Shown here: positions 35,896 through 45,142 of the stretch, one piece after another
Position numbering within the stretch: the first letter of the stretch is position 1
How the letters are laid out: each line of letters opens with the position of its first letter
Program-made: the position numbers and the translations under genes
Notes under the pieces: model-generated
The model's input: the letters and a program-made list of their open reading frames with translations, nothing else
What the model was told of the DNA's origin: nothing
Database searches by the model: none
NCBI RefSeq assembly: GCF_001839655.2
Contig: NZ_CP056087.1
Coordinates: 3,472,001-3,536,000 of the forward strand
Source: Pseudomonas argentinensis
GTDB lineage: Bacteria > Pseudomonadota > Gammaproteobacteria > Pseudomonadales > Pseudomonadaceae
Length of the DNA: 64,000 nt
Reading direction: 5' to 3'

Positions 35896-37665
35896 ATGTG
35901 CGGAATAGCAGGCGAACTTCGATTCGATAACCAACCAGCCGACCTGGCTGCCGTTGAACGCATCACCCACCACCTCGCCCCTCGCGGCCCGGATGCCCAT
36001 GGCTTCCACAGCCGCGGTCCCGTCGCCTTCGGCCACCGCCGCCTGAAGATCATGGACCTCGCCGAGGCCTCGGGCCAGCCGATGATCGACAACGATCTCG
36101 GGCTGTCGATGGTCTTCAACGGCGCCATCTACAACTACCCGGAATTGCGCGGCGAGCTCGAGCAGCTCGGCTATCGCTTCTTCTCCGGGGGTGACACCGA
36201 GGTGCTGCTCAAGGGCTATCACGCCTGGGGCGCCGACCTGCTGCCCAAGCTCAATGGCATGTTCGCCTTCGCCATCTGGGAGCGCGACAGCGGGCAGCTG
36301 TTCATCGCTCGTGATCGCCTGGGCGTGAAGCCGCTGTACCTGTCCAAGACCAAGGAGCGCCTGCGCTTTGCCTCCAGCCTGCCGGCGCTGCTCAAAGGCG
36401 GCGATATCGGCAAGACCCTGGATCCGATCGCCCTCAACCACTACCTGAACTTCCATGCCGTGGTACCCGCACCACGCACCATCCTCGCCGGCGTGGAGAA
36501 ACTGCCGCCAGCCACCTGGATGCGTATCGACACCAATGGCAAGGTCGAGCAGCAGGTCTGGTGGACGCTGAACTTCGGCCCGAACGCCGACGAAGCCAAC
36601 TTCACCTTCGAAGACTGGCGCGACGCCACCCTGGACAGCATGCGCGAAGCCGTCGAGATCCGTCAGCGTGCCGCCGTGGATGTCGGCGTACTGCTGTCGG
36701 GCGGCGTCGATTCCAGCATGCTGGTCGGCCTGCTGCGCGAAGCCGGTGTCGACAACCTGCTGACCTTCTCCATCGGCTTCCAGGATGCCGGCGGCGAGCG
36801 CGGCGACGAATTCCAGTATTCGGACCTGATCGCCAAGCGCTTCGAAACCCAGCACCACCAGCTGCGCATCGGCGAGAACGAGATTCTCGATCAGCTGCCG
36901 GCCGCCTTCCGCGCCATGAGCGAGCCGATGGTCAGCCACGACTGCATTGCCTTCTACCTGCTCTCCCGGGAAGTGGCCAAACACTGCAAGGTGGTACAGA
37001 GCGGCCAGGGCGCCGACGAGCTGTTCGCCGGCTATCACTGGTACCCGCTGGTCGATGGCGCTGACGATGCCTATAGCGCCTATCGCAAGGCCTTCTTCGA
37101 CCGCGAGCACGAGGAGTACGCCGCCTGCGTGCAGCCAGCCTGGTTGACCGATGACGTGTCCGGCGAATTCGTCCGCCAGCACTTCGCCCAGCCGGGCGCC
37201 AGCGCTGCCGTGGACAAGGCGCTGCGCCTGGACAGCACGGTGATGCTGGTCGACGACCCGGTCAAACGCGTCGACAACATGACCATGGCCTGGGGCCTCG
37301 AAGCCCGTACGCCGTTCCTGGATTACCGTGTGGCGGAATTGTCGGCGCGCATCCCAGGTCGGTTCAAACTGCCGGAAGGCGGCAAGTACGTGCTCAAGGA
37401 GGCGGCCCGCAAGGTCATTCCGGCCGAGGTCATCGACCGCAAGAAGGGTTACTTCCCGGTGCCGGGCCTCAAGCACCTGGAAGGCGCGACCCTGGGTTGG
37501 GTGCGCGACCTGCTGGTCGACCCGGCCCATGACCGCGGCATCTTCAACCCGCAGATGCTCGACCGCCTGCTCATTGACCCACAAGGCCAGCTGACGCCCC
37601 TGCGCGGCTCCAAGCTGTGGCAGATGGCGGCGCTGAACCTGTGGTTGAGCGAACAGGGCCTGTAA
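35896..37665 (+). CDS. asnO: N-acetylglutaminylglutamine amidotransferase (AsnB-like)
   Basis: A 589-residue glutamine-dependent amidotransferase. The Ntn domain starts with catalytic Cys2 (MCGIAGELRF); the synthetase domain has the PP-loop LLSGGVDSSMLVGLL. Followed by ngg and an M42 peptidase, it is the amidotransferase that forms the terminal amide of N-acetylglutaminylglutamine amide, an osmolyte of Pseudomonas. By sequence alone it could pass for asparagine synthase; the operon decides. There is no strong ribosome site at the ATG, but Cys2 must follow the initiator, so the start is certain. Confidence 0.9.
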   Translation: MCGIAGELRFDNQPADLAAVERITHHLAPRGPDAHGFHSRGPVAFGHRRLKIMDLAEASGQPMIDNDLGLSMVFNGAIYNYPELRGELEQLGYRFFSGGDTEVLLKGYHAWGADLLPKLNGMFAFAIWERDSGQLFIARDRLGVKPLYLSKTKERLRFASSLPALLKGGDIGKTLDPIALNHYLNFHAVVPAPRTILAGVEKLPPATWMRIDTNGKVEQQVWWTLNFGPNADEANFTFEDWRDATLDSMREAVEIRQRAAVDVGVLLSGGVDSSMLVGLLREAGVDNLLTFSIGFQDAGGERGDEFQYSDLIAKRFETQHHQLRIGENEILDQLPAAFRAMSEPMVSHDCIAFYLLSREVAKHCKVVQSGQGADELFAGYHWYPLVDGADDAYSAYRKAFFDREHEEYAACVQPAWLTDDVSGEFVRQHFAQPGASAAVDKALRLDSTVMLVDDPVKRVDNMTMAWGLEARTPFLDYRVAELSARIPGRFKLPEGGKYVLKEAARKVIPAEVIDRKKGYFPVPGLKHLEGATLGWVRDLLVDPAHDRGIFNPQMLDRLLIDPQGQLTPLRGSKLWQMAALNLWLSEQGL

Positions 37666-37796
37666 CGACGAATCGGGGGAGCTGCGGCTCCCTCGCTCCC
37701 AACTGCAAGGGCCGTATCCGCCTCGCTGCGGATTATCAGACAGGCCATTCGATAGCCGGCAATGCCGGTAATGCGCAAGCAAAGGAACATTCTTCA

Positions 37797-39539
37797 ATGC
37801 GAGCCACTGCCCATAACCAACGCCTTCTCCGGGGCCAATCCCCCTCCTACGAGCGCCTGCAGGCACGGTTTGCCGAGGAGCACGGCGATGGCATCAGCCA
37901 GCCGCAAATCGTTCACTGCGGCTGGGGCCGGCTACTGATTGGCCACACCTTCCCCGATGCCGCCGTGCTGGCCGAGGAGCTGCTCAGCGAGCAACCCGGT
38001 GAGCGTGATATCGCGCTCTATGTCGCGGCGCCCCAGCAGGTACTCGCCCACGCGCCGCAGCAACTGTTTCTCGACCCCTCGGATACCCTGCGCCTGTGGT
38101 TCAGCGACTACCGCCAAGCCCGCCGCGGCTTTCGCGGTTTTCGCGTACGTCGGGCGCAAACCGAAGCGGACTGGCAGGCGATCAACTGCCTGTACCAGAC
38201 CCGCGGCATGCTGCCGCTCGATCCGGAGAAGCTCACCCCACGCCACCAGGGCGGCCCGGTCTACTGGCTGGCCGAGGATGAAGACAGCGGTGCGGTGATC
38301 GGCAGCGTGATGGGCCTCAATCACCAGAAGGCCTATCAGGATCCCGAGCTGGGCAGCAGCCTCTGGTGCCTGGCCGTCGACCCGGCCTGCAGCCGCCCGG
38401 GCGTAGGCGAAGTGCTGGTACGCCACCTGGTCGAACACTTCATGAGCCGCGGCCTCAACCACCTCGACCTGTCGGTGCTGCACGACAACGACCAGGCCAA
38501 GAAGCTGTACGCCAAGCTTGGCTTTCGGGAACTGCAGACCTTCAGCATCAAGCGCAAGAACGGTATCAACCAGCCCCTGTTCCTCGGCCCGGGGCCGGAT
38601 GACAAGCTCAACCCCTACGCGCGCATCATCGTCGACGAGGCCCGTCGGCGTGGCATCGATGCGCAGATCGACGACGCCGAAGCCGGCCTGTTCACCCTGA
38701 GCCAGGGCGGCCGGCGTATTCGCTGCCGCGAGTCGCTGACCGACCTGACCAGCGCCGTGACCATGACCCTCTGCCAGGACAAACGCCTGACCCATCGCAC
38801 CCTGAGCCGCGCCGGCCTGAGCCTGCCGGCCCAGCGCCTGGCCGGCAGCGCCGAGGACAATGCGGCGTTCTTGGCCGAGCACGGCAGCCTGGTGGTCAAG
38901 CCCGTGGATGGCGAGCAGGGCCAGGGCGTTGCCGTGGATTTGCGCACACCTGCCGAGGTGCAGGCTGCCATCGAGCGTGCCCGCCCGTTCGACGAACGCG
39001 TCTTGCTGGAGAGCTACCACCAAGGCTTCGACCTGCGCATCGTGGTCATCGGTTTCGAAGTGGTCGCCGCCGCGATTCGCCGCCCCGCCGAAGTGCTGGG
39101 TGACGGCCGCCATACCATCGGCGAGCTGATCGATGCCCAGAGCCGTCGCCGCCAGGCCGCCACCGGCGGCGAGAGCCGTATCCCCAAGGACGCCGAAACC
39201 CTGCGCACCCTGCACGCTGCCGGTTACGACTATGACAGCGTGCTGCCCCAGGGCAAGCGCATGGCCGTGCGCAAGACCGCCAACCTGCACACCGGCGGCA
39301 TTCTCGAAGACGTCACCGGCATTCTGCACCCCACGCTTGCCGAGGCAGCCGTCAAGGCGGCTCGCGCGCTGGACATCCCGGTGGTCGGCCTCGATCTGCT
39401 GGTACCCGCCGCGGATCAACCCGAGTACGTGTTCATCGAAGCCAACGAGCGCGCGGGGCTGGCCAACCATGAGCCCCAGCCGACCGCCGAGCGGTTCATC
39501 GACCTGCTGTTCCCCCTGAGCCATGGGGTCGGCGACTGA
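37797..39539 (+). CDS. ngg: N-acetylglutaminylglutamine synthetase (GNAT + ATP-grasp)
   Basis: A 580-residue fusion. A GNAT acetyltransferase (about 110-280; LWCLAVDPACSRPGVGEVLVRHLVEHF) is joined to an ATP-grasp ligase (about 290-575; LVVKPVDGEQGQGVAVDL, VFIEANERAGLANHEPQP). It should acetylate glutamine and ligate a second glutamine to give NAGG, which AsnO then amidates. AAGGAAC lies ten bases before the ATG. It lies 131 bases after asnO. Confidence 0.9.
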   Translation: MRATAHNQRLLRGQSPSYERLQARFAEEHGDGISQPQIVHCGWGRLLIGHTFPDAAVLAEELLSEQPGERDIALYVAAPQQVLAHAPQQLFLDPSDTLRLWFSDYRQARRGFRGFRVRRAQTEADWQAINCLYQTRGMLPLDPEKLTPRHQGGPVYWLAEDEDSGAVIGSVMGLNHQKAYQDPELGSSLWCLAVDPACSRPGVGEVLVRHLVEHFMSRGLNHLDLSVLHDNDQAKKLYAKLGFRELQTFSIKRKNGINQPLFLGPGPDDKLNPYARIIVDEARRRGIDAQIDDAEAGLFTLSQGGRRIRCRESLTDLTSAVTMTLCQDKRLTHRTLSRAGLSLPAQRLAGSAEDNAAFLAEHGSLVVKPVDGEQGQGVAVDLRTPAEVQAAIERARPFDERVLLESYHQGFDLRIVVIGFEVVAAAIRRPAEVLGDGRHTIGELIDAQSRRRQAATGGESRIPKDAETLRTLHAAGYDYDSVLPQGKRMAVRKTANLHTGGILEDVTGILHPTLAEAAVKAARALDIPVVGLDLLVPAADQPEYVFIEANERAGLANHEPQPTAERFIDLLFPLSHGVGD

Positions 39540-39863
39540 CCACCGATCTGCCACCAGGCGTGGGCCTACGCGATGGCATGCACCCATGCGCGTAGGCGCA
39601 CCGCCCGGCGCGAATCGATAGCAGTCCTGGCGCATTGCTGCATGGGCCCGCTAGCCGATTGCAGCCGCATGCGGGCAGTCCGTCACGCTTCAACCTGGCC
39701 GAGGCAACCGAGAGCGCCAATGCCGGTCAGGCCTTGAAACCCTGGCGGCAAATGCAGGTCAGGATGTAACACAGCGCAAATTTGTCCGTCCGTCGATAGG
39801 CGTCACGCAGTCACCAGAGACAGACGCCGCCCGGCGGCCCGCCCCGTCCTAGATGGAGAGCCC
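39540..39863. other. 324-bp gap between ngg and the M42 peptidase
   Basis: The only clear structure is an inverted repeat at 39564-39596 (GCCTACGCGATGG / CCATGCGCGTAGGC type), without a T-run on the coding strand. No gene or second promoter is obvious; the hairpin may stabilise or split the operon transcript. Confidence 0.5.
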
Positions 39864-41054
39864 ATGTCGCAAATTCCAGAACCCGATGTCGAGTACATGC
39901 AAAAAGTCCTGCTGGAGATGCTCGCCATTCCCAGCCCCACCGGTTTTACCGACACCATCGTGCGCTACGTCGCCGAGCGTCTGAGCGAAATCGGTATCCC
40001 CTTCGAAATGACCCGCCGCGGCACCATTCGCGGCACCCTCAAAGGGCGACGCGACAGCCCTGACCGCGCTGTGTCCGTGCACCTGGACACCATCGGTGCC
40101 ATGGTTCGCGAGATCAAGGACAACGGCCGTCTGTGCCTGACCGCCGTGGGCTGCTGGTCCAGCCGCTTCGCCGAAGGCAGCCGGGTCAGCGTGTTCAGCG
40201 ACCATGGCGTATTCCGCGGCAGCGTCCTGCCCCTGCTCGCCTCCGGGCACGCCTTCAACACCGAAGTGGACCAGCTGCCGATCTCCTGGGATCACGTTGA
40301 ACTGCGCCTGGATGCCCTGATCGCCAGCCGCGCCGACTGCGAAAGCCTGGGGGTATCGGTGGGCGACTTCGTGGCCTTCGATCCGCTGCCCGAGTTCACC
40401 GAAAGTGGCCATATCAGCGCACGCCACCTGGACGACAAGGCCGGCGTCGCCGCCCTGCTCGCCGCGCTCAAGGCGGTGGTGGAAAGCGGCCAGGAGCCGC
40501 CCATCGACTGCCACCCGCTGTTCACCATCACCGAAGAAGTCGGCTCCGGCGCGGCCGCCGCGCTGCCCTGGGACGTAAGTGAATTCGTGGGTATCGACAT
40601 CGCCCCGGTCGCCACCGGCCAGCGCTCCACCGAACATACGGTCAGCGTGGCCATGCACGACTCCGGCGGCCCCTACGACTATCACCTGTCGCGGCAACTG
40701 CTGCGCCTGGCCAGCGAGAACGAGATCCCGGTGCGCCGCGACCTGTTCCGCTACTACCACAGCGACGCCCAGTCCGCCGTCACCGCCGGCCACGATATCC
40801 GCACGGCGCTGATCGCCTTCGGCTGCGACGCCACCCACGGCTACGAACGCACCCATATCGACAGCCTCGCGGCCCTCTCCCGCCTGCTCGGCGCCTACCT
40901 GCTCAGCCCGCCGGTATTCGCCAGCGATGCGCAGCCGGAAAACGGCTCGCTGGAACGCTTCAGCCACCAGCTGGAACATGATGCGCAGATGGAGCCGGAT
41001 ACGCGGGTGCCGACGGTGGATAGCTTGGTGGGGAATCGGGAGAGAGACGGCTAA
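39864..41054 (+). CDS. M42 family metallopeptidase of the NAGGN operon
   Basis: A 396-residue M42-type aminopeptidase. The dizinc site is visible: VSVHLDTIGAM, ARHLDDKAGVAAL (bridging Asp), ITEEVGSGAAAAL (catalytic Glu) and HGYERTHIDSL. The gene is conserved as the third member of the NAGGN operon in Pseudomonas. A role in turnover of the dipeptide osmolyte is plausible but not proven. GGAGAG precedes the ATG. A strong terminator lies 73 bases past the stop. Confidence 0.88.
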   Translation: MSQIPEPDVEYMQKVLLEMLAIPSPTGFTDTIVRYVAERLSEIGIPFEMTRRGTIRGTLKGRRDSPDRAVSVHLDTIGAMVREIKDNGRLCLTAVGCWSSRFAEGSRVSVFSDHGVFRGSVLPLLASGHAFNTEVDQLPISWDHVELRLDALIASRADCESLGVSVGDFVAFDPLPEFTESGHISARHLDDKAGVAALLAALKAVVESGQEPPIDCHPLFTITEEVGSGAAAALPWDVSEFVGIDIAPVATGQRSTEHTVSVAMHDSGGPYDYHLSRQLLRLASENEIPVRRDLFRYYHSDAQSAVTAGHDIRTALIAFGCDATHGYERTHIDSLAALSRLLGAYLLSPPVFASDAQPENGSLERFSHQLEHDAQMEPDTRVPTVDSLVGNRERDG

Positions 41055-41126
41055 GGCGCAACGCGGCGGGTGGCTAGCGACAATTGCGTGGGAGCCGCGA
41101 CTCGCGGCGAATCCGCAAATTAACAT

Positions 41127-41155
41127 CAAGGCCTCTAGGAGGCCTTGTGTTTATT
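41127..41155 (+). terminator. Intrinsic terminator after the NAGGN operon
   Basis: CAAGGCCTC-TAG-GAGGCCTTG is a 9-bp stem followed by TGTTTATT. It ends the rightward operon before the convergent O-antigen cluster. Confidence 0.75.
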
Positions 41156-41254
41156 GCGCCGAGACTGGCGCTCTTAGACTGTCATAGCGCCATGTGGCGG
41201 TAAGACTGCATGGTTAGCAAATGAATCTTGCGCCTGGGCTCGTTGCTACAATCC

Positions 41255-43270
41255 CTAATCGAGGGGCTGTCTTGCCGATCGCCGCAAGTACATCCAATCG
41301 ACGATCTCACCCTCTGGGGTATAACCGCAGACCGTTTCGCGCAGCAGTTGACGCACCCGGTCGTAGTCGTCCTGCTCGACGGCTTTGAGCAGATTCTCGA
41401 CGACCACCTTGAAGGACTCCCAGGGCAGGTGCTCTTCGTTGGCGCGCATGATCATCGGGTGCTCGGTGGGGCTCACGTTGTCACCGATCAGCAGCTCTTC
41501 ATAGAGTTTCTCACCTGGACGCAAACCGGTGAACTCTATGGCGATATCACCATTGGGATTTTCGTCCGAGGCGATACTGAGCCCCGTGAGATGGATCATC
41601 TTCTCGGCCAGCTCGGCGATCTTCACCGGTTGGCCCATATCCAGCACGAACACATCGCCACCCTGCCCCATGGAACCGGCCTGGATCACCAGTTGGGCGG
41701 CTTCGGGGATGGTCATGAAGTAACGCGTGATATTGGGGTGGGTAACCGTCACCGGGCCACCCTTGCGAATCTGCTCGTAGAACCGCGGAATCACCGAGCC
41801 TGAAGAACCGAGCACATTGCCGAAACGCACCATGGTGAAACGGGTCTTGTTGACCTGGTGCACACCTTCCTTATCGCCGAACAGCACGGGCGCAGGCTCC
41901 CGGCTCAAAGCCTGCAGCACCATCTCAGCCAAACGCTTGGTGCTGCCCATCACATTGGTAGGCCGCACGGCCTTGTCGGTGGAGATCAACACGAAGTGCT
42001 CGACACCAGCCTTCAAAGCGGCCTGGGCCGTATGCAACGAACCCAACACATTGTTCAATACGCCTTCGGCGATATTGTGCTCAACCATGGGCACATGCTT
42101 GTAGGCGGCCGCGTGGTAAACGGTATTCACATCCCAGGCACGCAACAGTTCGACCTGGCGCTGCTGGTTACGTACCGAGCCTAGGATCGGCACCAGACGC
42201 ACCGCCAGCGACTCACGACGGATCCGCTGCTCCAGCTCGCCATGAATGGCGTAGAGGTTGAACTCGCTGTGCTCGAACAACAGCAGCGTTTTCGGGCCGG
42301 AGCCAAGTATCTGTCGGCACAACTCGGAACCGATCGAGCCGCCGGCCCCGGTTACCATTACCACCCGGCCACGGATGCACCGCTCGAACAACTCGCGTTG
42401 CGGAGGCACGGTGTCCCGTCCCAGCAGGTCTGCTATATCGACCTCTTGTACATCCTCGACCTTTACCCGACCACTGGCCAGATCCATGAAGCCGGGCACA
42501 GTGCGCACATGCAGGGGGTATTGTTCCAGTGCTTCGAGTACCTCTCGGCGACGTGTACGTGATGCCGATGGCAATGCCATCAGGATCTCGGTAGCGCCCG
42601 TATCATCGATCATTTGCTGGATATGACGCGGCGAGTACACGCGCAGCCCGGCGATAATGCGGTTGGCGATGTTGGGGTCGTCGTCGATAAAAGCTACCGG
42701 GCGCTTCCTACGCCCCATCCGCAAGGCCGCGGCCAACTGATTACCCGCCGAGCCTGCGCCATAAATGGCCACCGGCGGAGCACATGCATCACGGCTGCTG
42801 AACTTGAAGGGTTGATCAGCGGCGAACCAGTGCCCCATGAAGAACTGGCGCATCGCCAGGCGCAGCCCGCCGATCAACATGATGCTCAGCCACCAGTAAT
42901 TGAACACCATGGAGCGGGGAATCACCGCCCGCGCATCCTGATGCCAGTAGATCGCCAATGCCAGAATCAATGCCGATAGAGAGACCGCCTTGGCGATGGC
43001 GATAAGCGCCTCGGTGCCAAAATAACGCATGACGGCGCGGTACATACCACAACGAATAAACAATGGAATGGAGATAAGGGGCGCCAACACAAAGAGCCAC
43101 AGGTGGCCGTCAAGCGGATAAACCTCTTCGAAATCCCCCAGGCGAACGACAAAGGCCAGCCACAATGCCGCCCATACCAGCATCACGTCGACGGCCACCT
43201 GGATCAGACGTTTTTGGCGACGGCGCAGCCGTACCAGACGAGTACGCAGCAGCTCAGCAGACCTCAACAA
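41255..43270 (-). CDS. wbpM: WbpM, membrane-bound nucleotide-sugar 4,6-dehydratase
   Basis: A 671-residue protein. Four membrane helices (about 25-150) precede a CoA/Rossmann-like domain (VAIYGAGSAGNQLAAAL) and then the SDR catalytic domain (VTGAGGSIGSELCRQIL, HAAAYKHVPMVEHN, LISTDKAVRPTNVMGSTKRLAEM). WbpM converts UDP-GlcNAc to UDP-4-keto-6-deoxy-GlcNAc for QuiNAc or FucNAc synthesis. It is the conserved last gene of Pseudomonas O-antigen clusters. The catalytic Thr-Asp-Lys and Met-Gly-Ser-Thr-Lys segments are intact. Confidence 0.9.
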   Translation of the reverse strand: MLRSAELLRTRLVRLRRRQKRLIQVAVDVMLVWAALWLAFVVRLGDFEEVYPLDGHLWLFVLAPLISIPLFIRCGMYRAVMRYFGTEALIAIAKAVSLSALILALAIYWHQDARAVIPRSMVFNYWWLSIMLIGGLRLAMRQFFMGHWFAADQPFKFSSRDACAPPVAIYGAGSAGNQLAAALRMGRRKRPVAFIDDDPNIANRIIAGLRVYSPRHIQQMIDDTGATEILMALPSASRTRRREVLEALEQYPLHVRTVPGFMDLASGRVKVEDVQEVDIADLLGRDTVPPQRELFERCIRGRVVMVTGAGGSIGSELCRQILGSGPKTLLLFEHSEFNLYAIHGELEQRIRRESLAVRLVPILGSVRNQQRQVELLRAWDVNTVYHAAAYKHVPMVEHNIAEGVLNNVLGSLHTAQAALKAGVEHFVLISTDKAVRPTNVMGSTKRLAEMVLQALSREPAPVLFGDKEGVHQVNKTRFTMVRFGNVLGSSGSVIPRFYEQIRKGGPVTVTHPNITRYFMTIPEAAQLVIQAGSMGQGGDVFVLDMGQPVKIAELAEKMIHLTGLSIASDENPNGDIAIEFTGLRPGEKLYEELLIGDNVSPTEHPMIMRANEEHLPWESFKVVVENLLKAVEQDDYDRVRQLLRETVCGYTPEGEIVDWMYLRRSARQPLD

Positions 43271-43369
43271 AACAACACCTCATATCCCTGGAGCAAGCCA
43301 TGGCCAGGCAAAACCTGGCAGCGCGAGTAGTTCCGAAATCGCCCTGATTGCTTAAATAGACAGCGCGGT

Positions 43370-43945
43370 TCAACGCTGCAAAACCGTTCCGGGCGCATGC
43401 AGCGCACCATCTTCGACTACAACATGATAACCAGCACAGCAACCGGCCTGCAGCCAGGCCCTGGCACCTACCTTTACCCCTCCCGCGAGTTGCACGCCAA
43501 CACCCAGGTGAGCGAAGTCACCCAGCACTGCGTCGTGATCAACGGTCGCATTGGCGTTCACGATAGCACCATGACCGAGCACAGCGCCCACACCGACCAT
43601 CGCCATAGCCATTACCGCAACGCCATTACCCACCTCGGCATCGTTGCTGACAAAGGCCCGCGGATGAATGACTGTCGCCAGGGGCAGCCCGGCGGCCTCG
43701 ATCAGCAGGCTCCATCGTTCGCGCAGCGCATTGTTGCCAACCGCAGCAATCGCTGCACTGCCGGAGCTGGCGTGAGCAGCAAGGTCATCCGGTTTGCCGA
43801 CCACCGCTATACCATAAAGCTCGCTCAAGCCAGGCCATCTATCATCCAGAAAACGGACGGACTGCCACTGGCCGGAGAGTAGCGCCGCTTCGGCAACCGC
43901 CCTGCCATGGCCACCAGCGCCCAGTATCAGCAATGTGTTTTTCAT
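43370..43945 (-). CDS. PglD-like sugar acetyltransferase (left-handed beta-helix)
   Basis: A 191-residue protein. The N-terminal PglD domain (LLILGAGGHGRAVAEAAL) binds the nucleotide sugar; the hexapeptide-repeat region (IHPRAFVSNDAEVGNGVAVMAMAMVGVGAVLGHGAIVNANATVDHDAVLGDFAHLGVGV) is the acyltransferase, with the catalytic His likely in TVDHD. It probably acetylates an amino-sugar nucleotide. No aminotransferase is seen in the cluster, so the amine substrate is unclear; O-acetylation of a glycan residue is also possible. It overlaps wbpL by four bases. Confidence 0.8.
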   Translation of the reverse strand: MKNTLLILGAGGHGRAVAEAALLSGQWQSVRFLDDRWPGLSELYGIAVVGKPDDLAAHASSGSAAIAAVGNNALRERWSLLIEAAGLPLATVIHPRAFVSNDAEVGNGVAVMAMAMVGVGAVLGHGAIVNANATVDHDAVLGDFAHLGVGVQLAGGVKVGARAWLQAGCCAGYHVVVEDGALHAPGTVLQR

Positions 43946-44958
43946 TTTGACTCCAGTGCCCCGGCCTTGAACCTGGCTGCCAAAAAAACCAGCGGAAGAT
44001 AAGCAATCAACAAACCGATAGTACCGTCCACGCCACCAAAGCCGACCCACAGGGCGATAGGGAGCAGCCATAACAGGTTGATGGCGGTTACCGCCAAGGT
44101 CACAGGCAGGTGGCGGCCGTAATGGCGCGAGGCATATTGATAAGCATGGCTTCTGTGCGCTTCGTAAACACGATCACCACGCAGAAGCCGGCGCAATAGC
44201 GTATAGGTGGCATCGACGATAAAAACGCCGAGCAATATCAACCAGGCCCACAACAGCTCCGGCGATGCCGCCGCAGCCTGCAGCGAAAGAACGCCAAGCG
44301 TGATCCCCAGGAAACCACTGCCGGCATCGCCCATGAAAATGCGCGCCGGTGGAAAGTTCCAGATCAGGAAGCCGAACACCGCAGCAGCCAGAGACAGCAC
44401 GGTAACCAATGCGCCTTGGGTATCTCCAAGCCAGGCATAAAGCAATGCGCCTCCGATACAGACGCAGATGGCCTCCACGCTGGCGATACCGTCGATACCA
44501 TCCATGAAGTTGTAGAGATTGAGCAGCCAGACCAGATAGATCGCAGCCAACAGATGGCCAAACCAACCAAGATCGACCAGGGTGCCGAACAGACTGATCG
44601 CTGGCAGCCCATCCAGCCAGAACAGCGCCCAGCCGGCAGCCGCAAAATGCCCGAGCAAACGCCAGCGAGCGGCGATGTGCCCATGATCGTCAAGAAAGCC
44701 GACCACGGCCACCAGCCCACCCGCGCCACACAAGGCGAACGCGACGGAACTGTCTACCTGGTCAAGCAGGGCCAGGCCAAGCACTGCGAAAATAAAGCAC
44801 AGCACGATGGCTACGCCGCCGCCGCGCGGCGTGGGTACCGAGTGAGAACTACGTGCGTTGGGGATATCCATAAGGCTGCTAGCCAGTGCATAGCGCCTCA
44901 ATAACCAGGTCAGCAAACACGACAGGCTGGCAATGACCAGCAAAACGGTGATCAACAA
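43942..44958 (-). CDS. wbpL: WbpL, undecaprenyl-phosphate glycosyl-1-phosphate transferase
   Basis: A 338-residue, 10-11 helix membrane enzyme of the WecA/MraY superfamily. It has GGGVAIVL, GFLDDHGHI (catalytic Asp pair), LYNFMDGIDGIAS and HRSHAYQ near the end. It transfers a sugar-1-phosphate, in P. aeruginosa FucNAc, QuiNAc or GlcNAc, to undecaprenyl phosphate to begin O-antigen (and D-rhamnan) synthesis. The start is the TTG at 44958, six bases after AGGAGA; the longer frame to 45009 runs into the repeat element immediately upstream. Confidence 0.88.
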   Translation of the reverse strand: MLITVLLVIASLSCLLTWLLRRYALASSLMDIPNARSSHSVPTPRGGGVAIVLCFIFAVLGLALLDQVDSSVAFALCGAGGLVAVVGFLDDHGHIAARWRLLGHFAAAGWALFWLDGLPAISLFGTLVDLGWFGHLLAAIYLVWLLNLYNFMDGIDGIASVEAICVCIGGALLYAWLGDTQGALVTVLSLAAAVFGFLIWNFPPARIFMGDAGSGFLGITLGVLSLQAAAASPELLWAWLILLGVFIVDATYTLLRRLLRGDRVYEAHRSHAYQYASRHYGRHLPVTLAVTAINLLWLLPIALWVGFGGVDGTIGLLIAYLPLVFLAARFKAGALESK

Positions 44959-44971
44959 GTAACTTCTCCTG

Positions 44972-45113
44972 AGAACCTGTTCACGATCTAGCGAGCTAGA
45001 GCGATACAAGGCAAAAACAAGCGAGGAAGCGGAGTTTACAAGTGGTAAATGAGCATTCCGAGCTTGTTTTTAACGCAGTAGCGCCGACGCGCAGCAGATC
45101 GTGAACAGGTTCT
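44972..45113. repeat. Dispersed hairpin element, copy 2 (142 bp)
   Basis: Perfect 18-bp inverted ends (AGAACCTGTTCACGATCT and its complement) enclose an inner stem AAAAACAAGC / GCTTGTTTTT. The tip is TTTAC-AAGTG-GTAAA followed by TGAGCATTCCGA. The tip is shared with copy 1 at 21664, the stems are not. It lies within the operon between the SDR epimerase and wbpL, two bases from the wbpL ribosome site, so it is transcribed and could affect wbpL expression. Confidence 0.8.
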
Positions 45114-45142
45114 AACCCCTACCGATCACGGTAGGTATCTGG

